A DNA stretch of 18,020 nucleotides from JASFHF01 sp050123335 (lineage in GTDB: Bacteria; Pseudomonadota; Gammaproteobacteria; UBA12402): assembly GCA_050123335.1 (NCBI GenBank), contig JASFHH010000032.1:1-18020 (forward strand), in the 5' to 3' direction. How positions within the stretch are numbered: the stretch's first letter is position 1; each line of letters starts with the position of its first letter. This document shows, one piece after another, positions 6,860 through 14,570 of the stretch. Position numbers and translations under genes: made by a program. Below the pieces are notes generated by a model. The model saw only the letters and a program-made list of their open reading frames with translations. It had not been told where the DNA came from and did no database searches.

Positions 6860-7648
6860 ATGAATAAAATTCAAACTATCTCTGATATTACCATTAACAT
6901 GAAAAAACCCACCTTACTTTTTTCACAGGATAATCATGAAGTATATTGGCTAGGTATTCCTGAAAAAACAGCGTTTCGCTGCAATATTTATTTAATTAAA
7001 GATGGTGATGAAGCTATTATTGTTGATCCCGGAAATAAAGCTTTCTTTAAATTGATAAAAAAACGTGTTGAACAAATTATTAATCCAAAAAAAGTTGTTG
7101 GCCAAATATTGTGTCACCAAGATCCGGATGTTGCAGCATCCATGACAGATTGGCTTAAAGTTAATCCAAAAATGAAAGTCATCTCTACTCCACGATCTCA
7201 AGTACTGTTATTACATTATGGAACAACTGAATACGATTTGTACGATGCTTCAGATCATCCGGAATTTAAATTTTCATCAGGAAATACTATAAGATTCATC
7301 GAGTCTCCGTTCTTGCATTTTTCTGGAGCCTTTGTTACTTATGATCCGATTTCGCATTTCTTATTTTCTGGTGATGTTTGGGCTGCGTTGGATATGGAAT
7401 GGGAATTAATGGTAAAAGATTTTGATTACCATATCGAAAAAATGGATTTGTTTCATTTGGATTATATGCCTTCTAATTTAGCCACAAGAGGTTTTATTAA
7501 ACGCTTGGAAGATTTGAATTTACAAATTGATGCTATTTTGCCGCAACATGGTTCAATTATAGGTGCCGAACATGTAGAAAAGGCGATGGATTATTTAAAG
7601 AATCTTCAATGTGGTATGGATATAATTTATGCAGATTTAATGGAATGA
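6860..7648 (+). CDS. ODP-like metallo-beta-lactamase-fold di-iron protein
   Basis: Resembles the beta-lactamase-like di-iron domain of flavodiiron proteins without the flavodoxin part: an 'oxygen-binding di-iron protein' (ODP). Counting from the ATG at 6860 (262 aa), the ligand motifs are H86-Q-D88-P-D90, H153, D172 in FSGDVW and H230 in LPQHGS. Flavodiiron proteins usually read H-x-E-x-D-H, so Glu is Asp here and the second His is Val91. NIYLIKDGDEAIIVDPG is the typical strand before the metal site. I chose 6860 over the ATG at 6854 because AAGGA sits 7 nt before 6860. A diguanylate cyclase gene follows after 15 bp. From memory, such ODP genes often pair with GGDEF or chemotaxis proteins and sense O2 or NO. 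The sensing role here is inference; a reductase or hydrolase cannot be excluded. Confidence 0.75.
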   Translation: MNKIQTISDITINMKKPTLLFSQDNHEVYWLGIPEKTAFRCNIYLIKDGDEAIIVDPGNKAFFKLIKKRVEQIINPKKVVGQILCHQDPDVAASMTDWLKVNPKMKVISTPRSQVLLLHYGTTEYDLYDASDHPEFKFSSGNTIRFIESPFLHFSGAFVTYDPISHFLFSGDVWAALDMEWELMVKDFDYHIEKMDLFHLDYMPSNLATRGFIKRLEDLNLQIDAILPQHGSIIGAEHVEKAMDYLKNLQCGMDIIYADLME

Positions 7649-7663
7649 GTGTAAATAAAACAT

Positions 7664-8710
7664 ATGCATGAGCAAATAACCAAAACTGCATTATTAGCCA
7701 GAATTCAACTACTGGAAAAGCAACTTACCTTGTTAAGGCAGGGGTTAAAGCAATCTGAAAATATTAAAAAACTCTGGCAAGGATCGGTAGCAGAATTAAA
7801 AAAAACTAAAGTTAAACTCGAGCAAGCAGAAAAAGAATTAAAGTTAAGCGCACAAGTTATGGAATACTCTACTGAAGGAATTTGCATCACAGATGCATCG
7901 CCTACAATAAAAATAGTTAACCCCGCATTTGAATTAATAACTGGCTATCCGGCCAAAGAAGCTGTTGGCAAAAACCCAAATATTTTAAGTTCTGGCAAAC
8001 ATGATAAAGAATTTTATCAAGAAATGTGGTCTGTATTAAATAAAAAAAACGTATGGCAAGGTGAAATTTGGAATCGTACCAAGGAAGGTAGTATCTATCC
8101 TGAATGGTTAACTATTTGTGTAATCCGAAATCAAAATAACGAACCAATAAATTATATTGGTATTTTTGCTGATATAACACAGCAAAAAGCAAAAGAACAT
8201 AAATTGCAATATCTAGCTAACTATGATGGACTAACTAACTTGCCAAATAGAATATTATTTCAAGATCGTTTACAGCAAGCTATGAAACGAGCCAAACGGC
8301 AAAACAAACAAATCGCGTTATTTTTTATGGATTTAGATCGTTTTAAACAGGTTAACGATACGCATGGTCATAAAGTTGGTGACTCATTGCTACAAGAAGT
8401 CTCAACAAGACTAAAAGCATGTGTGCGTGAAGAAGATACTGTGTCCCGACTTGGTGGTGATGAATTCACTATTATTTTAAGCGAAATACAGTCTAGAGAA
8501 GGCGCAGGCAAACTTGCTGATAAGATAATAAAAACCATAAACCAGCCATACAAATTACAAAATATTGAGTGTGTGGTCGGAATTAGTATAGGAATCGGAT
8601 TCTATCCGCAAGATGCTAAAACGGTAAATGAGCTTATTAAATTAGCTGATGCTGCAATGTATAAAGCAAAATCGTCAGGAAGAGATTGTTATCAATTTGC
8701 TAAAACTTAG
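7664..8710 (+). CDS. PAS-GGDEF diguanylate cyclase
   Basis: Makes c-di-GMP from two GTP. The 348-residue protein has a coiled coil (about 10-62), a PAS domain (about 63-175, with ITDASPTIKIVNPAFELITGY and the closing YIGIFADITQQK) and a GGDEF domain (about 185-345). The active site is intact: GGDEF at 264-268 and metal-binding D223 in FMDLDRFK. An inhibitory-site RxxD (R255-E-E-D258) lies five residues before GGDEF, so product inhibition is expected. No membrane segment or EAL domain is present, so it is a cytoplasmic synthase. It follows the ODP-like gene by 15 bp without a strong Shine-Dalgarno of its own, suggesting coupled expression and perhaps direct control by the ODP protein. It converges on the polysaccharide operon, whose PgaC-type synthase is a plausible target. 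Confidence 0.93.
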   Translation: MHEQITKTALLARIQLLEKQLTLLRQGLKQSENIKKLWQGSVAELKKTKVKLEQAEKELKLSAQVMEYSTEGICITDASPTIKIVNPAFELITGYPAKEAVGKNPNILSSGKHDKEFYQEMWSVLNKKNVWQGEIWNRTKEGSIYPEWLTICVIRNQNNEPINYIGIFADITQQKAKEHKLQYLANYDGLTNLPNRILFQDRLQQAMKRAKRQNKQIALFFMDLDRFKQVNDTHGHKVGDSLLQEVSTRLKACVREEDTVSRLGGDEFTIILSEIQSREGAGKLADKIIKTINQPYKLQNIECVVGISIGIGFYPQDAKTVNELIKLADAAMYKAKSSGRDCYQFAKT

Positions 8711-8773
8711 ATAACAACAAACGAAACTTCCCACCCATTAATGATGTGTCATTCAATAATCATACACTAGCAG

Positions 8774-9544
8774 CTAAGGATAACATATACGACTAAAACC
8801 CAAACCCATTTCTTTTATTTTTTTTATCACAATTGGTAAAACTTTAACTGTCTGAGAACGATCCTCAGACTCAATAGTACCATCATGAAAAGTAATACTC
8901 CTTCCACCATGCACTACACTTAATATGTGTTTTAATATCTTATTCACACCCGGCTTTTTCCAATCTAACGAATCAAGATCAACAGGCACAACTACCATAC
9001 CCTGCAACTTAATGAATGCATTTGCCCTCGCATCTGTTTCATTATAAGTAGGACGATAACAAATTGGGTATCTACCAATAATTTTTTTGATAATTAACTT
9101 ACATCCAACAACTTCTCGGTCTAGCTCTTTTTGTGACAAACCAATTAATCTTTTCTGAAAAAAACCATGACACGCAATTGCATGACCATCAAGATATGCT
9201 TGTTTAACAATCTCAGGATACTTTAAAGCATTTTGCCCTGAAACAAAAAAAACTCCTTTGACATTATTTTTATTTAATATAGAAAGTATTTTTTTTGTGT
9301 ACCTAGGCGTTGGACCATCATCAAAAGTAAGAGCAACCGTATCGGGTAATACACGAACTGATTTCACTTTATTTTTTGCAGTATAATCATATGAAGCCTG
9401 CAGTGATTTTATTGTACGTTGTGCAGCAAGTTTTTCAGACGATACTTGTCGCACATGAATCATTCGTTTTTCCCAAACCGCAAACATCCACCATCCCCAA
9501 AGAAACAATATAACCATCATTAAAAATAACATGCGTTTTAGCAT
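8774..9544 (-). CDS. NodB-type polysaccharide deacetylase (PgaB/IcaB-like)
   Basis: Probable deacetylase of the polymer made by the adjacent synthase. From the ATG at 9544 (256 aa; AGG 7 nt upstream, preferred to an in-frame TTG at 9550) there is an N-terminal membrane anchor (about 4-24), a short stalk and a NodB domain. Motif 1 is TFDDGPTP with D75-D76. Motif 3 is R164-P-T-Y, motif 4 is DLDSLDW near 189-195, and motif 5 is H220-D-G. Motif 2 normally supplies two histidines (HxxxH or HxxxxH); here it reads H126-G-F-F-Q-K, so the second His is missing. Activity may be altered, or Gln130 may bind metal. It lacks the C-terminal hydrolase domain of E. coli PgaB and is closer in size to IcaB. Last gene of the operon. 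Confidence 0.82.
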   Translation of the reverse strand: MLKRMLFLMMVILFLWGWWMFAVWEKRMIHVRQVSSEKLAAQRTIKSLQASYDYTAKNKVKSVRVLPDTVALTFDDGPTPRYTKKILSILNKNNVKGVFFVSGQNALKYPEIVKQAYLDGHAIACHGFFQKRLIGLSQKELDREVVGCKLIIKKIIGRYPICYRPTYNETDARANAFIKLQGMVVVPVDLDSLDWKKPGVNKILKHILSVVHGGRSITFHDGTIESEDRSQTVKVLPIVIKKIKEMGLGFSRICYP

Positions 9545-9575
9545 AAACAAACCTGCCTTATTGGATAATATTCAT

Positions 9576-10901
9576 CTATTTTGTTCCCCATTTTTTCCAC
9601 CCTATAAAAAATGCAAAATAACCATGAATAGCTGATGGAACCATAATCAACGGTTGATAAATAAATAAAAAACATAAATAACCAAGTGTGTTTCTGCGAA
9701 CCACTAAATTTCTTTTAGCAAATTCTTTTTTATTACGTAAATAAAAAATAAAATTATTGAGTAATATTAACGGAACCACAGATAACGTCATAGGCCCTGC
9801 AATGAAATAATATCCAAAAAATGCCAATATCACACCAGGCATAAAAATGAAACCATAACCTAAATCAATAACAGGAATTAACAAATTCCACCAAATAAAT
9901 ACTGTTGACATTCGACGTTTAAACAACAATCTCCAGTGTCTAGCAAGAGACTCCAACATACCTTGCGACCAGCGGCTTCTCTGAAAAAATAATTTTTTAT
10001 AAGTAACTGGCGCACAAGTAAAAGCAAAAGATCTTTCCGAAAAAGCTGTACGATAATCTTTTTCAAGCAACGCCCAAGTCATCACAATATCTTCTCCTAC
10101 ACATTTTGGCCAACCACCAACATCTTGTATACATTTTTTTCGAAAAATAGAAAAAGAACCTTGAGCCACTAAAGTTGCTTGTAATAAACTTTGAATTCTT
10201 TTTTGCGAAATATATTCGTTAAAATAGTTCCACTCTTGAATTCTTGTTAAAAAAGTTTCGCGCGAATTTCTCACACAAACACTACCAGCAACTGCTGCCG
10301 TATCCGATAAACTAGACAACATATGTTCCACAATATTTTTTATTGAATCTTCTAATAAATAAGTATCAGCATCAATAGTTACAATAAAATCATATTTTGC
10401 AGCAGCAAGCGCAGTATTAAGCATACCCGCCTTTCCTTGATGCTTTTCCTCCAAAATTACCAAATTTTTAACATTAAGTGATTTTGCAATCTCAACTGTT
10501 CGGTCAATAGATCCATCATCTGCTAATATAATTTCTAACTTTCCCGGATATTTTTGTTTTACTAATGAAGCAATAGTTTGGTCAATTAATTTTTCTTCGT
10601 TATATGCAGCAATTAATACAGACACTTCAGGATACTTATCAATTGTGCCATATTCCGGACGCGTATCTATAATAAAACTAAGCAAAGCAAACGAAAACCA
10701 AAAACTTGGTATAATAGCAATTATAGAAATCACAATAATTGCCAAAGGCAAATAAATATATTGCGCCAACTGTTCTATCCAAGTTAAATTAATATATGAT
10801 ACAACAACAACCCAACAAAGCGCTAAAGTAAATACAATAATAAATTTCTGCCTAACAGTAAGCCATCTCCACTTTCTTTTTTTTTCGTCTCGCTTAATCA
10901 T
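9576..10901 (-). CDS. pgaC: GT2 exopolysaccharide synthase (PgaC/IcaA-like)
   Basis: Processive beta-glycosyltransferase that polymerises and exports a UDP-sugar-derived chain, probably poly-N-acetylglucosamine. Counting from the ATG at 10901 (441 aa; the in-frame codon at 10910 is TTG and lies too close to the AGG), there are two N-terminal membrane helices (about 20-75). The cytoplasmic GT2 domain has DD128-129, DAD177-179, GED269-271 and Q307-R-S-R-W311, all needed for processive synthesis. Three to four C-terminal helices follow (about 330-435). Length and layout fit PgaC. It lies between the porin gene (41 bp upstream) and the deacetylase gene (31 bp downstream), the set expected for PNAG-like export. 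No PgaD gene is present nearby. Cellulose or hyaluronan synthase is less likely: there is no PilZ domain and no BcsB neighbour. Confidence 0.82.
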   Translation of the reverse strand: MIKRDEKKRKWRWLTVRQKFIIVFTLALCWVVVVSYINLTWIEQLAQYIYLPLAIIVISIIAIIPSFWFSFALLSFIIDTRPEYGTIDKYPEVSVLIAAYNEEKLIDQTIASLVKQKYPGKLEIILADDGSIDRTVEIAKSLNVKNLVILEEKHQGKAGMLNTALAAAKYDFIVTIDADTYLLEDSIKNIVEHMLSSLSDTAAVAGSVCVRNSRETFLTRIQEWNYFNEYISQKRIQSLLQATLVAQGSFSIFRKKCIQDVGGWPKCVGEDIVMTWALLEKDYRTAFSERSFAFTCAPVTYKKLFFQRSRWSQGMLESLARHWRLLFKRRMSTVFIWWNLLIPVIDLGYGFIFMPGVILAFFGYYFIAGPMTLSVVPLILLNNFIFYLRNKKEFAKRNLVVRRNTLGYLCFLFIYQPLIMVPSAIHGYFAFFIGWKKWGTK

Positions 10902-10942
10902 ATATTGCAAACCTAATTATTCTCTAAATATTAAACTCATCA

Positions 10943-13342
10943 TCACCATGATAAATAAAAACTCAACCTAATTTCCTGATATCTATAATCCTCAGAATCA
11001 ACAAACGTCGACGCCTGATCAAACCTTCCATATTCTAAAGTCACATAACCATGTTTTTTTATTGGACCACGGATTCCTAATTGATAAAGCCATGATGGAC
11101 CGCTGCCTGCAGCAACCAAAGGATTTGGCTTAATTGTTTGTGTACCGTACCCTCCCCTGATAAAATAACGCCAAGTGGTAGCAAATCTCCTGCTAATCCC
11201 AGCTGTCAAAAGTTTTTGTAAATATCGATCAGGATTAAAATAATTGGGCGATTGAAATTTACCATTATACCCACGTATTCTGACTCCTGCACTGATACCA
11301 AACTGCGGAAATATTAAGATAGAACCATTAAAATAAAAACCATCACGAGTATTATTATCACTAAATTTGTTTTTGTATGCTGAACCATATAAATCGACAT
11401 AAGGTAATGGAGATAATAATAAACCGACAGAATAAGTATCATAAGTAATATGATTATCAAATGAATCAAAAGATTCTATGTATTCCCTATTTACTCCTAA
11501 ATTTAAAGCATAATAATCATTACTACGATAATCACCTGAAAGCGACCACATAGAAGTATTCCAATTCCCTATTTTAATCGGTTCAATTTGAGCATTTAAA
11601 ACCACATTACGATGCGGTCGAACCATTTGCCTTAAAACAATTGAATCTGTTTGTAGTTTTCTACCATGCTGTGAATAAAAATTCTTTCTCTTACTAATAA
11701 AAGACACCCAAGTTTGTGACCAAACACGCCTATAAGTCAATTCATATCTATGAGCAAAAAAACGCTCTGAGTCATCAAAATAACTGAAACTAGGACTAAC
11801 TTGATTTGGAGATGTTTCTAAACGTGACAATATTTCCACTCTGGTTAAATCTCTTCCTAAATGAGAATCCCGAGAAATTTTTTTAAGTATATGCTGGTAC
11901 TTATGCATATAATCATTGCAAAGATCACCCCATCCAGCCCACATGGTTGTTTGCATTGCAGCTATTACCATATTCGGATTAGTAAAAATCATATTTTTCG
12001 GGATTTCAGCATATGCCGACCTAATACGGCCACGATAAGCCAAACTTTTTACCAAACCAGCTTGTGCTTCTTCGTAAGTTTTAGCATCAAGATGATAGGT
12101 TAACAATTTTCTGTAGCTTTTGGTTGCTCTGACATATCGATCTAACCACATTTGCATAGCCGCAATTTTCATCAAACTTATTCGCTGTCGCGATATGTTC
12201 TTCTCAATTATAGCAATCTTATAAGCATATTTATAATAATGCAGCGCTTCTTCTGGTCTATCAAGCCATTCCATCATTTTTCCCGCAAAAATATAATCAT
12301 CATACTGATGATGCTTTGCAAGCATGGTTTGTAATAAAGAATAAGCGTGCCGCTCATCTCCTTTACTAATATAATCACTAATTATAGCCTGTTTACTTGC
12401 CATCAAACCCGATTGTGCAATTATGCGATCTTCTTTTGATAACTTCGTACGTAAAATCTTCGTGTAAGTTTTTTCAGCCGCCGTATATTGTTTTAAAGCC
12501 ATATATATACGCGCAATACCAAACAACGCAATTTGTTTTATGGCAGCATCTTGTTCTGCTTGCGCAAGAACGTAAGCTTTTTTATAATATCGCATGGCTA
12601 ATTTTGGTTGTGCCATTAACGAAACACTATGACCAGCCCACAAGTAAATCGTAGCTGTGTTATCAATGCGCAAATAAGGTTTAAGCAATTGATAAGCTTT
12701 AGCACCATCTCCATTATTTACGTATAATCTAATTTTTGCTATTTGTTCCGCAGATAAAATTTTATCTTGTTTTAATTGCACAACCTTAACAGAAACAGGT
12801 TTTTCTTTTGGTGATTGATCGACTTTTACAATTGTTTTTTTTGCTGGAACTAACACCCCTTGCTTTAGCTGTATCGCTCTTCTAAATCCAGACGTTGCTA
12901 ACTCACGCTCTTTACTACCAATTCTTAAATTTAATATCTGTTGATAAGTTTTACCTGCATTATCATAATTTCTCAACTCTAACTGCATCTGAGCTATACC
13001 GAATAATGCTTTTAATTTATACTCATTTCCTTCACTCTGTACAAGCTGATTTGCTCGTTGATAGTAAAACAACGCTTGCTGCAAATGACCTAAGGATTTA
13101 GCTGCTTCAGCCGCTAATATATATATGGAAAAATTTTCCTGCTTAATAAGCAAAGAACTCAAAATATCTAATGCCTGTTGATATTGCCTGTCAGCAACAA
13201 GTTTTTTGGCAGTTTTATATTGCGCCCAATAACTTTCCTTTACAACAGTTGCGTTACTATTCAATGTTAACAACAAACAAAACAAAGCAAAAAAAATCAC
13301 CCATGACTTCTTTACAAGTTGCTTTGCTACCTGATTCACCAT
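10943..13342 (-). CDS. TPR / beta-barrel exopolysaccharide export porin (PgaA-like)
   Basis: A 799-residue outer-membrane protein that probably carries the polymer across the periplasm and outer membrane. It has a signal peptide (about 1-32), then three related TPR blocks (about 41-155, 205-315 and 323-435). The first two carry an LFGIA core near 113 and 273, and the third LMKIA near 390. A Lys/Val-rich linker at 160-200 separates the first two. From about 515 the sequence alternates polar and aromatic residues as in a beta barrel and ends in Trp799, the usual outer-membrane assembly signal. The architecture matches PgaA and, more loosely, BcsC. First gene of the operon. AAGGA lies very close to the ATG; a GTG one codon later would have better spacing. 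No clear promoter was found beyond an AT-rich -10-like stretch near 13376. Confidence 0.8.
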   Translation of the reverse strand: MVNQVAKQLVKKSWVIFFALFCLLLTLNSNATVVKESYWAQYKTAKKLVADRQYQQALDILSSLLIKQENFSIYILAAEAAKSLGHLQQALFYYQRANQLVQSEGNEYKLKALFGIAQMQLELRNYDNAGKTYQQILNLRIGSKERELATSGFRRAIQLKQGVLVPAKKTIVKVDQSPKEKPVSVKVVQLKQDKILSAEQIAKIRLYVNNGDGAKAYQLLKPYLRIDNTATIYLWAGHSVSLMAQPKLAMRYYKKAYVLAQAEQDAAIKQIALFGIARIYMALKQYTAAEKTYTKILRTKLSKEDRIIAQSGLMASKQAIISDYISKGDERHAYSLLQTMLAKHHQYDDYIFAGKMMEWLDRPEEALHYYKYAYKIAIIEKNISRQRISLMKIAAMQMWLDRYVRATKSYRKLLTYHLDAKTYEEAQAGLVKSLAYRGRIRSAYAEIPKNMIFTNPNMVIAAMQTTMWAGWGDLCNDYMHKYQHILKKISRDSHLGRDLTRVEILSRLETSPNQVSPSFSYFDDSERFFAHRYELTYRRVWSQTWVSFISKRKNFYSQHGRKLQTDSIVLRQMVRPHRNVVLNAQIEPIKIGNWNTSMWSLSGDYRSNDYYALNLGVNREYIESFDSFDNHITYDTYSVGLLLSPLPYVDLYGSAYKNKFSDNNTRDGFYFNGSILIFPQFGISAGVRIRGYNGKFQSPNYFNPDRYLQKLLTAGISRRFATTWRYFIRGGYGTQTIKPNPLVAAGSGPSWLYQLGIRGPIKKHGYVTLEYGRFDQASTFVDSEDYRYQEIRLSFYLSW

Positions 13343-13531
13343 TCATCCTTAATTCAAACAGTTAAAAAAGCTGTGTATATAATGTGCACAAATGCAGTTC
13401 ACGACTAGTTATTACTTTACCAAGTCTAATATATAACATACTTATACGCAACTTAGCTTGATGCAACAATTATATATCTGGAAAATAATAACTAATCATT
13501 ATATAATTCTAACAAAATTTGCAGAGACCTT
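13343..13531. promoter_or_regulatory. Divergent regulatory region of pga-like operon and kinase gene
   Basis: A 189-bp gap between two divergent genes. On the plus strand TGGAAA (13479-13484), 17 nt, TATAAT (13502-13507) could drive the kinase-like gene. On the minus strand there is only a TATATA-like -10 near 13376 without a good -35. The palindrome TGTGCACA (13383-13390) lies beside it and could be a regulator site. Positions are read by eye and the assignments are tentative. Confidence 0.35.
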
Positions 13532-14248
13532 ATGCTAACCTATCATCTACTAAAAAAAACTGTTGGATTAACCATCATTTTTGCCATACTCAATACTTTA
13601 TTTGTTATGGCATTAATGCGCGCCCGCGTATCCTTGCGTTTGCAGCCAAAAACTTCAAGAAAAATCTATCACATCTGTATTTTCACCGCAGCGTGGTTTA
13701 TTCAGACTTTTTTTGGATTTTACGCACTCGCGATTTTTGCAACTGTGGTTTTACTGATGACTTTTGATATGCTGCTAATCAAAAAAGATCGCTCATTAAT
13801 TCATTCAATGTCTACCACATACCTCTTACCACTTAAAAAAACCACCAAACAACATATCCTCGCTCCTTTTTTGATGACAGCTTTAGGTGGTCTAATCACC
13901 AATCTATTTTTCCCCTTGTATGCTCCTGTCGGCTATTTGGTAGTTGGATGGGGAGATGCAGCCGGTAGTATTATTGGCCAAAAATTCGGAAGATACCCAA
14001 TTTCGTTTAAATTATTTGGTAAATTTAAGATTAAAAAAACGATTGAAGGGTCACTTGGAGTTTATGTTTTTAGCGCTTTAGCGATTATGGTAGGGTTATT
14101 GTTTCTACATATCCCATTCATACATGTAATTTTGGCAGCGATATTTTTTAGTTTAGTAATAACCATCGTAGAATTAATTAGCCCATTACACTCGGATAAT
14201 TTGACAATTCAGCTAGTGGTCGCTTTTATGCTATGGTGTATGCTTTAG
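13532..14248 (+). CDS. Dolichol/polyprenol kinase-like (SEC59/VTE5-type) membrane protein
   Basis: A 238-residue polytopic membrane protein. The conserved C-terminal motifs of the CTP-dependent lipid kinase family (dolichol, phytol and diacylglycerol kinases of the SEC59/DGK1/VTE5 group) are present: G140-D-A-A-G-S-I-I-G149, then F-G, K168-K-T-I-E-G-S174, and E214-x7-D222-N-L. About six to seven hydrophobic helices are seen. It would phosphorylate a prenol or diacylglycerol on the inner membrane; in bacteria the substrate is usually not known. It diverges from the polysaccharide operon and abuts the 75-residue gene tail to tail with no gap. A role in supplying polyprenyl phosphate for the GT39 enzyme is only a guess. 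The Shine-Dalgarno is weak (AGAG). Confidence 0.78.
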   Translation: MLTYHLLKKTVGLTIIFAILNTLFVMALMRARVSLRLQPKTSRKIYHICIFTAAWFIQTFFGFYALAIFATVVLLMTFDMLLIKKDRSLIHSMSTTYLLPLKKTTKQHILAPFLMTALGGLITNLFFPLYAPVGYLVVGWGDAAGSIIGQKFGRYPISFKLFGKFKIKKTIEGSLGVYVFSALAIMVGLLFLHIPFIHVILAAIFFSLVITIVELISPLHSDNLTIQLVVAFMLWCML

Positions 14249-14476
14249 TTAGCGCGGTCGCGGCGTCATACTTTGTCGCTGTTCATCCTGCTTCTGATGT
14301 TGTTCTTTAGCCATTTTACCAACTGTTTCAGTTACATCATTAACATTATTTGGCGCTTTCTGAATATTCTGAAACCTATTAGCCATTTGATTAAATTTAT
14401 TGAATTGACTCATAACTTTAGCCATCTGACCTGCGACTTTAATTGCTTTGACTGCTGCAATAACTGGTGCTGGCAT
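14249..14476 (-). CDS. 75-residue protein of unknown function
   Basis: I do not recognise it. The ATG has a strong GAGGGGG Shine-Dalgarno at good spacing, which argues that it is a real gene. The product MPAPVIAAVKAIKVAGQMAK... has an N-terminal Ala/Val/Lys helix that could be amphipathic. A middle part rich in Asn, Gln and Phe (about 24-43) follows, then a charged Gln/Lys tail ending PRPR. There is no signal peptide, cysteine or known motif. Its stop abuts the stop of the kinase-like gene. It lies downstream of the toxin gene on the same strand, 94 bp away, and its Shine-Dalgarno could pair with a sequence just after the toxin gene. A role as TA accessory or small membrane-active peptide would be speculation. 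Confidence 0.6.
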   Translation of the reverse strand: MPAPVIAAVKAIKVAGQMAKVMSQFNKFNQMANRFQNIQKAPNNVNDVTETVGKMAKEQHQKQDEQRQSMTPRPR

Positions 14477-14570
14477 CTTAACCCCCTCAAATTCTCTTCA
14501 TACTTATATAGTAAATATAGGATATAACTTACGAAAATGCATACTAATTGGGTGAAAAATTTGAGGTTTT

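Noticed and set aside
6700..7648. Genomic island integrated at tRNA-Pro
   Set aside because: No integrase and no copy of the tRNA 3' end was found downstream in the window.
8711..8773. Bidirectional terminator between the cyclase and deacetylase genes
   Set aside because: Only a weak 4-bp GTGT/ACAC pairing without a T-run is visible.
10943..13342. BcsC (cellulose export) assignment for the porin
   Set aside because: No BcsA PilZ domain, BcsB or BcsZ neighbour exists, and the synthase and deacetylase fit a PNAG-like system better.
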